From Rudanella lutea DSM 19387 (lineage in GTDB: Bacteria; Bacteroidota; Bacteroidia; Cytophagales; Spirosomataceae), in NCBI RefSeq assembly GCF_000383955.1, contig NZ_KB913013.1, positions 1,952,277-2,016,276 on the forward strand: a stretch of DNA of 64,000 nt, read 5' to 3'. A program made the translations under genes and the position numbers. This document shows positions 24,208-31,634 of the stretch, one piece after another; position 1 is the stretch's first letter, and each line of letters opens with the position of its first letter. The notes beneath the pieces are model-generated. The model was given only the letters and a program-made list of their open reading frames with translations, was not told the DNA's origin and searched no databases.

Positions 24208-24730
24208 CAGCCAACTAAAGGCTACCCAACACGCGTAGCCAACCGCATCGGTCACCAGCCCCCTAATGTGCTATTCAGGCATGTTAGGGGGTTTTGCGTA
24301 TGCTATTATCTGTAACTCACTTTCGTTAGCTTTCTAAAGCGCAGATACGAGCTATTGGCCTTAAAAAGTACAATTATTAAATCCGGATTAACGAAAATAC
24401 ATACAGGTAAAGTACAACATTTATTAGTTTGTAAAATTCACGTAAGGCCAAATTTTATTTTTAAATATTATTATAATTTAATATATAATTATGTTTTTAA
24501 TCCCGCTTTAAGATTCAAATCCAAATAATTAACTTATTGTCATTTATACAGAATAACCATACGAGATTAAACCTCTTTTAATAGTGCAATTTTTACCCTT
24601 TTCTCAAAACCAATTTTGTGCAATATCCTGCCAAAAAACCGGCGGATTCTGCAACTCATCGAATTAGACCCCTCCTCCCCTCTTTTAGAGGCCAATTTTG
24701 ATCAGGCAACGCGCTAAAACGATCAAAAAC
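24208..24730. other. AT-rich gap with terminator and promoter
   Basis: These 523 bases have no gene and are far more AT-rich than the surroundings (for example 24400-24560). A strong terminator is at 24259-24295. CAATTTTG at 24611-24618 could be the -7 box of the beta-helix gene, giving a ~105-base leader. A single TTTCTAA at 24331 is not part of a phased array. Confidence 0.6.
24259..24295 (+). terminator. Rho-independent terminator of the wzi-GT4 operon
   Basis: CCCCCTAA (24259-24266) pairs with TTAGGGGG (24284-24291), the stem goes on through TGTGC/GCATG with wobble pairs, and TTTT follows (24292-24295). Confidence 0.85.
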
Positions 24731-26149
24731 ATGGCACTCTCTACCGCTAACACTCTTATCCAAGTTCGTCTGACCAGCTCAATTATCCGCTCCGCGGTAT
24801 TGGCGATTACGGTTCTGATGAGCGGTTTGCTGACGAGCTGTAACCCTACCTCCGACGAAGTAGCCCCGCAAGCCGTAGCAGCTCCGGTGGTTGAGGCCGT
24901 AGCGGCCCGGGTGAGTGTTCAGATCGATGCAAATGCGGTTGACGTACGGACGTTTGGCGCAAAAGGCGACGGGCAGGCCGACGATACCGAGGCTATCCGG
25001 AAAGCACTGAAAGCAAGCATGGGTAAGCAACTGCTGTTTGGCGCGGGAACCTACAAGCTGACGCAAGTAATCAAACTGGAGGTGTCGAACGTGGAGCTGG
25101 TAGGCGTTGGAGAGGCCAGGCTGGTAACGACTGAGCGCACCATTTTTGATCTGGGCTCGGTAACGAACGTCGCGTTTACCAACCTGACGTTTGAAAGCAG
25201 CAGCCGCGACGGAAGCACGTATTACTTCGGGCTGGTATCGGGCAACCGCAAAGCCATTAAAGGGTTGTCGTTTACGGGTTGCACATTTACGGCCCCTTAC
25301 GGTGCTACCTCGGGCATCAAACTGGTTACCGACGCCGTAGGAGCCTCGGTAAGCGACCTTCGGGTAAACAACTGCACGTTTGCCAATCTGGGTAACATGG
25401 GTATCGAGATTCAGAATCACCTGACCGACGGGGTTGTTCGGTTCAGCAACATTGAGGTTCGGAACTCGGTATTTCGGAACCTGGGCCTGAACGAAAACAG
25501 CGCGTACCACCACGGCATGGCGGTTAGCCTGTCGGGCAAAGGAAGCGAGGTTGTCATTGCCAACAACACCATCAGCAACCCCTACGATTTGGGTATCGAG
25601 TTGGCCGGAGCTGTTAAAAACGCGCAGATCCTGCAAAATGTGTTCACAGCCCTGAACCGCACCAATGTGGAAGGCAACCGCCCCACAGCCATCATCGCCA
25701 TCTCATCGCTGAAAGGTGATTTTCACGAAAACGTGACGATCAGCGGCAATCAAAACACAGGTGCCAACGACAATGCCTACCTGTTTCTGGGTAACATGCT
25801 CCGCTCAACCATCGAAAACAACACGTTCAATACGAGCCTGTTCGTACAGATCCGCAATGTGTCGGACAGCAACTTCAACAACAACCGGATCACGAGCCGG
25901 GGCACCTGTGCCGTTAGCATCGAATCGACGAGCTTTAACTGCCAGAACAACACCTTCATCAACAGCACCATTAGCTGCGAACAAAGCAAATCGGCCACGG
26001 CCATCGTGAAATTCACGGGTGCTAAAACCAGCCGCAACGTAATCAGCAACAGCCAGTTGAACCGCAAAGGCACGTCGGCCAAGTTTATGCACGAAAGTGA
26101 ATCGGCCACGGGCAACATCCTGAAAGACTGCACGCTGGCAAACAAGTAA
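24731..26149 (+). CDS. Right-handed beta-helix lipoprotein (pectate lyase 3-like)
   Basis: A 472-residue predicted lipoprotein (hydrophobic signal ending LLTSC, Cys about residue 37) with the N-cap DVRTFGAKGDGQADDTEAIR typical of Pectate_lyase_3/glycosyl hydrolase 28-like proteins, followed by about ten beta-helix rungs marked by NNT/NCTF-type asparagine ladders (VNNCTFANLG, ANNTISNPYD, ENNTFNTSLF). It may cut, epimerise or bind a polysaccharide at the surface. ATG 24731 is chosen over an upstream non-ATG start. Its place at the meeting point of the two glycan gene arms suggests it acts on this exopolysaccharide, an inference. Confidence 0.8.
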   Translation: MALSTANTLIQVRLTSSIIRSAVLAITVLMSGLLTSCNPTSDEVAPQAVAAPVVEAVAARVSVQIDANAVDVRTFGAKGDGQADDTEAIRKALKASMGKQLLFGAGTYKLTQVIKLEVSNVELVGVGEARLVTTERTIFDLGSVTNVAFTNLTFESSSRDGSTYYFGLVSGNRKAIKGLSFTGCTFTAPYGATSGIKLVTDAVGASVSDLRVNNCTFANLGNMGIEIQNHLTDGVVRFSNIEVRNSVFRNLGLNENSAYHHGMAVSLSGKGSEVVIANNTISNPYDLGIELAGAVKNAQILQNVFTALNRTNVEGNRPTAIIAISSLKGDFHENVTISGNQNTGANDNAYLFLGNMLRSTIENNTFNTSLFVQIRNVSDSNFNNNRITSRGTCAVSIESTSFNCQNNTFINSTISCEQSKSATAIVKFTGAKTSRNVISNSQLNRKGTSAKFMHESESATGNILKDCTLANK

Positions 26150-26179
26150 TCAGCACACAAGACAAACCCTACCCAAACG

Positions 26180-26220
26180 CACCGGGGGCCGACTCTTTCG
26201 AATCGGCCCCCGGTGTCTTT
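26180..26220. terminator. Strong terminator after the beta-helix gene
   Basis: CACCGGGGGCCGA (26180-26192) pairs perfectly with TCGGCCCCCGGTG (26203-26215); TCTTTT follows on the plus strand. Confidence 0.88.
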
Positions 26221-26249
26221 TAGGGGTTAAGGTTTACTGAATAAATAGT

Positions 26250-26350
26250 AAGTAAATGAACAATGTAAAATGCAAAATAAACAATTGTATTACCTGCTGA
26301 TAATCAGCCATCTCATTGTACATTTTGCACTATTCATTTTACATTTAATT
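26250..26350. repeat. AATGTA/AATAATG inverted-repeat element (copy 2)
   Basis: The left arm has AACAATGTAAAATGCAAAAT; the right arm, read inverted, AATGTAAAATGAATAGTGCA and AATGTACAATGAGATGGC; the centre is CTGATAATCAG. It lies between the ends of convergent genes and may also stop transcription from both sides. Confidence 0.6.
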
Positions 26351-26376
26351 CTGTCTGACTACTTGTATGGCCTGCT

Positions 26377-27273
26377 TCAGACCCCCGCTTTGAGCGTACG
26401 AGCCTTATACCGGCGCACGGTGTAGCCAGTAAACATGCGGGCTACATCGAGCAAAAAGTAAAGCAAATGGGTAGGCGAGTGCCGGAGAGCAAAGTAGAAC
26501 CGGGGCTTGAGGTAAGTAGCCGACCGCATCGAAAACATACCCCGGACAAACTGCCCCAACGACAGTGTTCCTTTCACATCGAGGCCGGTAGCGTGTACGT
26601 GTTCGCGCACGACAGCCAATACCGAGACCATGAGCGGAAAACCGGCCTTGTGCGCACGAACGCTAAACTCAATGTCGGCCATGTAGTGCGTAAACCGGCG
26701 CGAATCGAACAGGCCAATTTCGTGCAGCACCCGAAACGGAATGAGCACACCCCGGCCCGGTAAACTATCAGAACGGAGGGCCGTTGGGCCGTGTTTCAGG
26801 CGGTTGTACTGATTCTGATACTGCTGACTAGCCAGATCGACTTCGCCCGTCCAGCGCAGGTTTACGCGGGTACCGGCGTATTCGAGCCGGGCCGGATTGG
26901 CCGAATCCACACTGACCGAGCCCACCAGACAGGGTCCGTGCTCGCGGTAGGTAGCCAGCAGCTGGGCCACGTAATCGGGGCCAACTTCGGTATCGTCGTT
27001 GAGCGTCAGAATAAAGTTTTCTTCGTCGGCAGGTGCCTTGTGAAACGCGTACCGGATCCCTACGTTGGTGGCCTCAGTCCACCAGAGGTTACCGTCGCCT
27101 TTGAGCAGCACCGCTTCGGGAAACTCGGCCTGTACCATGGCGTCGGTACCATCGGTAGAGCCATCGTCTACGATAATGGTTTGCACCGATGGGTGCGTTT
27201 GCCCGCGCAGGCATTGCAGGCAGGTACGGGTGTACTGTTTGCGGTTATGAACGGGAATAACGACGTAAATCAT
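26377..27273 (-). CDS. GT2 family glycosyltransferase
   Basis: A 298-residue cytosolic GT-A transferase: MIYVVIPVHNRKQYT at the N-terminus, IVDDGSTDGTDAMV, LTLNDDTEVGPDYV as the metal site, and PGRGVLIPFRVLHEIGLFD in the acceptor half, as in rhamnosyl- and galactosyltransferases. ATG 27273 is chosen; the frame continues upstream into the preceding polymerase gene, with which the CDS overlaps by 29 bases. It is the last gene of the minus-strand glycan operon. Confidence 0.9.
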   Translation of the reverse strand: MIYVVIPVHNRKQYTRTCLQCLRGQTHPSVQTIIVDDGSTDGTDAMVQAEFPEAVLLKGDGNLWWTEATNVGIRYAFHKAPADEENFILTLNDDTEVGPDYVAQLLATYREHGPCLVGSVSVDSANPARLEYAGTRVNLRWTGEVDLASQQYQNQYNRLKHGPTALRSDSLPGRGVLIPFRVLHEIGLFDSRRFTHYMADIEFSVRAHKAGFPLMVSVLAVVREHVHATGLDVKGTLSLGQFVRGMFSMRSATYLKPRFYFALRHSPTHLLYFLLDVARMFTGYTVRRYKARTLKAGV

Positions 27274-28636
27274 GACGAACAAGATAAGGTACGGCAGGCT
27301 GCGGGTTTTTTCGGCCCAGGACCAGATTGAAAACAGACAACAGGGCGTACAGATAAGCCAGTACGGTGAGGCACCCGCCCCAAACGGATAGCTGCCCAAA
27401 AACGGTCAGGAGCGTGAGCCCGTACACAATGGCCAGCAACACCAGATGGCTGAACCGGCTCGCTTTGAGCAACGCATTGCCCAGGGCGCTGATGCCGTAC
27501 CCAATGAGGGCCATCAGCAACAGGCCGGCAAAATCGTAGGCGAAATACACTTCCGAAATCAGGCCCGTTCGGATGCCGAGCGCATTGTTGTCGTCGAAGA
27601 GTTTCATCCAGGCGGTGGCGCTATCCTGACTGATCAGCTCGGTCTTATCGAAACCCGCCAGCCGGATTAGCGACGAGTTGAGCATCTGCCCGAGGGTACT
27701 TGTGAGCAGGTCGTAGTTGGCAATATCGCCGGGCCCGAAGCTGTTCACGGTTCGGATGTACTCTCGAAACTCGACCCCCACGGGTAAGCCCTGACTGGAA
27801 TACTTACCCACATCGCTATTGCCAAGCCGGACACTTTGGAGGCCACTGTACATGACAAGGGCAAACAATCCGGCCACAATCATCCCTTTGTTGATCCGAA
27901 AACTGCGGGTGGTCATCTGCTCGTAGACCATAATGGCCAGGATCGTCAGCAGGAGAAAGAGCCGCTTGCTGTCGAACGACATAATGAGCAGAACGATCAG
28001 CAATATCAGCCCCCAGAGCACTTTGGCCATCAGGGCCCGGCTCATGCGTAGTTTGCGGTACACCACCAGCGCACTCACGCAGTTGTAGAGGCCGTAGCCA
28101 TAAATGTATCCGTACTGAATCTCATACATGCTGTCGGTAATGTCTTTACCAGCCAGCAGCGGAATAAAGCCAATGTTGCTGTAGATAATGGCAATCCAGA
28201 TAAACGGATAGGCCACAAAGCCGTACTCCAGATACCCCAAATCGTACGATACCGAGGTGTGCATGGCTTTATGGATGGCTCCGTGAATCCGTTGCGGGTT
28301 GCTTTGCTCATACAGCAGCATCCCAGCCGACAGAGCCGCCAGAAAGAGGGCGTAGATAAGGCAACCCTCGGCCTGCGCGATGTAATACGGGTTGTGCTCG
28401 TAATACGACAGAATAAACGTTTCGCCAACCAGCAACCAGGCCACCCAAACCGACAGAAAGAACCGGGTAAAGAAGTTACGGAGGGTAAAAATGGCAATAA
28501 TGGGCAGCAGAAGGGGCAAATGACTCTCGACGGAAGGGTACAGGTACGATTCGCCAAACCCGAAGTAAAGTTCGAGGGCGTACGGAAACGCCAGTACCCC
28601 CGCGTACATGAGCAATATGTAAGGTAAATTCTTCAT
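27245..28636 (-). CDS. Wzy-like polysaccharide polymerase (multi-pass membrane protein)
   Basis: A 463-residue hydrophobic protein with about eleven to twelve membrane helices and a large extracytoplasmic loop near residues 250-310 (rich in Ser, Arg, Tyr). Sequence is poorly conserved, as is normal for O-antigen/oligosaccharide-repeat polymerases; the call rests on topology and position between an acyltransferase and a glycosyltransferase of a Wzx/Wzy-type locus. It would join lipid-linked repeat units in the periplasm. It overlaps both neighbours (4 bases upstream, 29 downstream), so the operon is tightly coupled. Confidence 0.72.
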   Translation of the reverse strand: MKNLPYILLMYAGVLAFPYALELYFGFGESYLYPSVESHLPLLLPIIAIFTLRNFFTRFFLSVWVAWLLVGETFILSYYEHNPYYIAQAEGCLIYALFLAALSAGMLLYEQSNPQRIHGAIHKAMHTSVSYDLGYLEYGFVAYPFIWIAIIYSNIGFIPLLAGKDITDSMYEIQYGYIYGYGLYNCVSALVVYRKLRMSRALMAKVLWGLILLIVLLIMSFDSKRLFLLLTILAIMVYEQMTTRSFRINKGMIVAGLFALVMYSGLQSVRLGNSDVGKYSSQGLPVGVEFREYIRTVNSFGPGDIANYDLLTSTLGQMLNSSLIRLAGFDKTELISQDSATAWMKLFDDNNALGIRTGLISEVYFAYDFAGLLLMALIGYGISALGNALLKASRFSHLVLLAIVYGLTLLTVFGQLSVWGGCLTVLAYLYALLSVFNLVLGRKNPQPAVPYLVRHDLRRYSRS

Positions 28637-29262
28637 TGGTCGACCGCTTTGATGAACTTGGCCGGGTTACCCGCCCAGATTTCGTAGGGGGGAACAGTAC
28701 GCGACACTACCGACCCGGCCCCGATCACGGCCCCCCGGCCAATGGTCACGCCTTTCAGAATGGTCGAGTGCGCCCCGATAAACACATCGTCTTCTATACG
28801 CACCGGCTTTTTGGCGGCCTGCTCGGCATGGGCACCCCGGCGCCGACCCTCAGCCGTAATCGGGTGGAAATCGGTATCGTAAATGGCCGTATTACCTCCG
28901 ATCAGCACATGGTTGCCAATCGTGATGCCACAGTGGCAGATCAGAGCCGTACCGCTCATACCCACGTGGTTCCCGATGGTGATTACCCCGCCGTAGTTGG
29001 CCACAAACATGCACCGCTGCTGCCGACCTATCCGGTTGTAATTCAGCCCGTTATTGAGCGACACATTATCACCCATACGCATGGAAGCCGGGTGCCGAAT
29101 GTCGACAATTGGCACGCCATTGCTGCGAAAATTGGCCCCGTACTCCACCATATTGGCCCGGAGCAGCAGCTTACTCAGCCCCTGACCGGTAGCGCCCCGC
29201 ACGAGCCGGTATCCATAGCGTAGCAACCGGTAGAGGGTATTGAGCAAAGAGGGCTTTTTCAT
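28633..29262 (-). CDS. Left-handed beta-helix acyltransferase (hexapeptide repeat)
   Basis: A 209-residue transferase of the WcaF/NodL/maltose acetyltransferase type. Hexapeptide rungs start near residue 70 (VITIGNHVGMSG, GITIGNHVLIGG, VTIGRGAVIGAG), with the catalytic-loop DTDFHPI and the closing WAGNPAKFIK. It probably adds O-acetyl groups to a sugar of the repeat unit, in the cytosol. ATG 29262 gives a four-base ATGA overlap with the flippase stop; the extension upstream lies inside the flippase gene. Confidence 0.88.
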   Translation of the reverse strand: MKKPSLLNTLYRLLRYGYRLVRGATGQGLSKLLLRANMVEYGANFRSNGVPIVDIRHPASMRMGDNVSLNNGLNYNRIGRQQRCMFVANYGGVITIGNHVGMSGTALICHCGITIGNHVLIGGNTAIYDTDFHPITAEGRRRGAHAEQAAKKPVRIEDDVFIGAHSTILKGVTIGRGAVIGAGSVVSRTVPPYEIWAGNPAKFIKAVDQ

Positions 29263-30650
29263 AGCGTTGCCAGCGATTTTTGGTATTCGTACCGGCAACA
29301 CAGGGTCAGCAACAGGCACCAGGCCGTACTTACCCACACCACACCCGACAGCCCTAGGCCCAGCACCTCAATAAACAGGTAGTTGAGCGGAAAAAAGAGC
29401 ACGCAGCCCACCGCCGACACCACCGTAGCGAGCCGCAGCCGACCCACCGCGTTGGTGTAATAGTTGTAGTTACTCAGGAGTACATACGCCCCCGAATAAA
29501 CCGTGAAGGCAAACGCCAGCTCAAACGGGATCGTGACAGCATTGCCCAGCCAGATCTGGCACGCGACATTGCTCATCAGGAGCATACCAGCCGCCACCAC
29601 TACCGTAGCTACACAGAACCGGTGTAGCCGGCTCATGGTACCCGTAATCCAGAGACGATCGCGCTTCAGAAACGCTTCGGCAAAGGCCGACCAGTAGGGC
29701 GCAATCACGATACCGTAGATGGTCGGAATCAGACTGTAATACTTGGCCGTAACGGCATAGGTAGTCACTTCCGTAGCCGAGAAATACCGGGCCACCACCA
29801 GGCTACCCGACGTAAACATGAGCGTACTCACGAGCTGTAACACAAAAAAGCTACCGCTGCGGCTCAGTACCGAGCCGATACGCACCTTCGCCCAGTGCCC
29901 CAGGTTGGGCATCAGCCGGGCGTAGGTCGTCCGAAAGCCGTACGCCAGAAAGCCCCCGTACACCACAATGGGCATAAAGCTCTGAATAGCCGAGAATACG
30001 AGCAGGGAGTTAATCTGAAAGTAGGCCAGCAACAGAATCGCAACAAAGCTGATCAGATTACAGGTCAGCAAACTCACCGATGTTAGGTACACCTTATGGT
30101 CGGCGAGTAGCACCCCGTTGTACAGTTTCATCATCATCTGCAACACGTGCCCGACCAGTACCACCCCAAACGCCTGTTGCACCCCCGGTTCGTTGATCGA
30201 AAGCAGGCTGAGCAACGGACTAAGCCCACCCATCAGATAGGCCACACCAGCCACGCCAACCAAGACCAGCGCAATAAGCGCGGCCGTAGCCACCGCCGAG
30301 GCCACCACCTGCCCGGCCCGGTCGGTATCGTCAGCCACAAAACAGGCAATCAGTTCGTTGCGCAGGTAATTGATAACCGCCGTTTCGACAATGGCCAGCC
30401 AGTTGACCATCGAAAACAACACCATCCAGATTCCGAACTCATGCCGGGAGAGCGTCTGAATAGCCAGTGGAATAAACAGAAACGTAACGGCTATGCTCAG
30501 AAACCGAACCCCAAACGAAACCACAATGCTCCGGTTGATTTTCGATTCGAGTGCCGCACTGGATGGTGCCGCACCATCCAGTGCGGCACCGTCTACCAAG
30601 TTGGCAGGTCGTTGCTGGCGAAACCGAAGCGCATTAATTACGGCGAGCAT
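29259..30650 (-). CDS. Wzx-like flippase / polysaccharide biosynthesis membrane protein
   Basis: A 463-residue MATE/MOP-superfamily protein with about twelve to fourteen helices. The family start is recognisable as SKINRSIVVSFGVRFLSIAVTFLFIP (motif interrupted here by me only for naming: SKINRSIV then FLSIAVTFLFIP). It would flip lipid-linked repeat units to the periplasm. The first 40 residues are odd: they include DGAALDGAAPSSAA, encoded by a perfect 39-base palindrome (30551-30589). ATG 30650 is the only ATG before the first helix, so the palindrome seems to be translated. It is followed by the acyltransferase gene with an ATGA overlap. Confidence 0.85.
   Translation of the reverse strand: MLAVINALRFRQQRPANLVDGAALDGAAPSSAALESKINRSIVVSFGVRFLSIAVTFLFIPLAIQTLSRHEFGIWMVLFSMVNWLAIVETAVINYLRNELIACFVADDTDRAGQVVASAVATAALIALVLVGVAGVAYLMGGLSPLLSLLSINEPGVQQAFGVVLVGHVLQMMMKLYNGVLLADHKVYLTSVSLLTCNLISFVAILLLAYFQINSLLVFSAIQSFMPIVVYGGFLAYGFRTTYARLMPNLGHWAKVRIGSVLSRSGSFFVLQLVSTLMFTSGSLVVARYFSATEVTTYAVTAKYYSLIPTIYGIVIAPYWSAFAEAFLKRDRLWITGTMSRLHRFCVATVVVAAGMLLMSNVACQIWLGNAVTIPFELAFAFTVYSGAYVLLSNYNYYTNAVGRLRLATVVSAVGCVLFFPLNYLFIEVLGLGLSGVVWVSTAWCLLLTLCCRYEYQKSLATL
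30551..30589. repeat. Perfect 39-base palindrome inside the flippase gene
   Basis: The 19-nt left arm (30551-30569, starting GTGCCGCACTGGATGG) and the right arm (30571-30589) are exact reverse complements around a single C at 30570. It is translated in frame near the N-terminus of the flippase. It looks like an inserted REP/MITE-like unit. Confidence 0.85.
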
Positions 30651-30745
30651 GAAAAGCTTTCGTGTTTTTCGGAACGGCAATCAATGCCTTTCCGGGTTAT
30701 ATCGCAGTCTGATACCTGCGTGTTTTACCTGATCGTAGCGGCTTA

Positions 30746-30873
30746 CCCCCCCAACCCCCTCCTTGAACTAAGGAGGGTGAATTGTTCACAACCAACTTGA
30801 CCTATTGAAGGATACCTGTAGGTAAACTGTCTGTCTGTTCCCCCTCCTGTTTTTCAGGAGGGGGTTAGGGGGT
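30746..30873. repeat. Nested C-rich/G-rich palindromes before the flippase gene
   Basis: A small hairpin CCCTCCTT/AAGGAGGG (30757-30764/30770-30777) and a larger one CCCCCTCCTG/CAGGAGGGGG (30840-30849/30855-30864, T5 loop) lie 62 bases apart, and the outer arms (30746-30763 CCCCAACCCCCTCCT; 30856-30873 AGGAGGGGGTTAGGGGG) also pair. It separates the sugar transferase stop from the flippase start within the glycan operon and could trim or weaken downstream transcription. Confidence 0.7.
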
Positions 30874-30899
30874 GGTCAGTCCCTGCCGGTGGTCAGTCA

Positions 30900-31580
30900 C
30901 TACCAGGCATTAACATTACCCTTGATCATGCACTTCACCGTAGCGAGGCACAACTTAACGTCGAGCCCCAGCGACTCACGCCGAACGTACAGCAGATCAT
31001 AATCAACCCGGTGTTTCATATTGATCAGTTCACGGGTTTCGCCCCGTGCGCCACGTACCTGCGCCAGGCCCGTAATACCCGGCCGCACCAGGTAGCGCTT
31101 ATGGTAGCTCGGAATCCGGGTCCAGTACATTTCGTCGTGCTGAATAGCATGTGGCCGGGGCCCTACAATGCTCATGTCGCCCCACAGTACGTTCAGAAAC
31201 TGCGGCATTTCGTCCAGATTGGTCCGGCGCAAAAACCGGCCAATGGGTGTCACGCGGGAGTCATGCTGTCGGCACTGGGCAAAGTTCCCTTTGGGGTTGT
31301 AATACATCGTCCGAAACTTGAGGCATCGAAATACCTGCCCCCGCCGACCCGACCGCACCTGCCTGAACAAACCCGGCCCCGGTGAGGTAATCCGAATAAG
31401 CAGGCACACAATGGGCAGCAGCCACGAGAGCACAAAGAGCGTGACAAGCGAAGCCACCGTAATATCAAACAATCGCTTGCCGTATTGCGAATACCAGGAT
31501 GATTGTAAACCGGTAGCTACCGCATCAACATCACGACGAACGTCGTGAACCTTAGCATAAGTTGAATCGATGGAAAGCAT
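30900..31580 (-). CDS. Priming sugar transferase (WbaP/RfbP C-terminal type)
   Basis: A 226-residue polyprenyl-phosphate hexose-1-phosphate transferase of the bacterial sugar transferase family, which starts the repeat unit on undecaprenyl phosphate. One membrane hairpin lies at about 38-62 (LFDITVASLVTLFVLSWLLP), then the conserved CLKFRTMYYNP, FLRRTNLDEMPQFLNVLWG, MSIVGPRP and the LVRPGITGLAQVRG motifs. The short form without the N-terminal regulatory half is complete. It follows wzc by 54 bases in the same operon. Confidence 0.93.
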   Translation of the reverse strand: MLSIDSTYAKVHDVRRDVDAVATGLQSSWYSQYGKRLFDITVASLVTLFVLSWLLPIVCLLIRITSPGPGLFRQVRSGRRGQVFRCLKFRTMYYNPKGNFAQCRQHDSRVTPIGRFLRRTNLDEMPQFLNVLWGDMSIVGPRPHAIQHDEMYWTRIPSYHKRYLVRPGITGLAQVRGARGETRELINMKHRVDYDLLYVRRESLGLDVKLCLATVKCMIKGNVNAW

Positions 31581-31634
31581 GGGAACAAAACGAAATAATT
31601 GGCAGTATAACCCGGAATAAAAAAGTAGTTGGCG

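Noticed and set aside
24331-24337. Single TTTCTAA before the beta-helix gene
   Set aside because: No further boxes at +/-11 or 22 bp, and no TTTG at the required distance.
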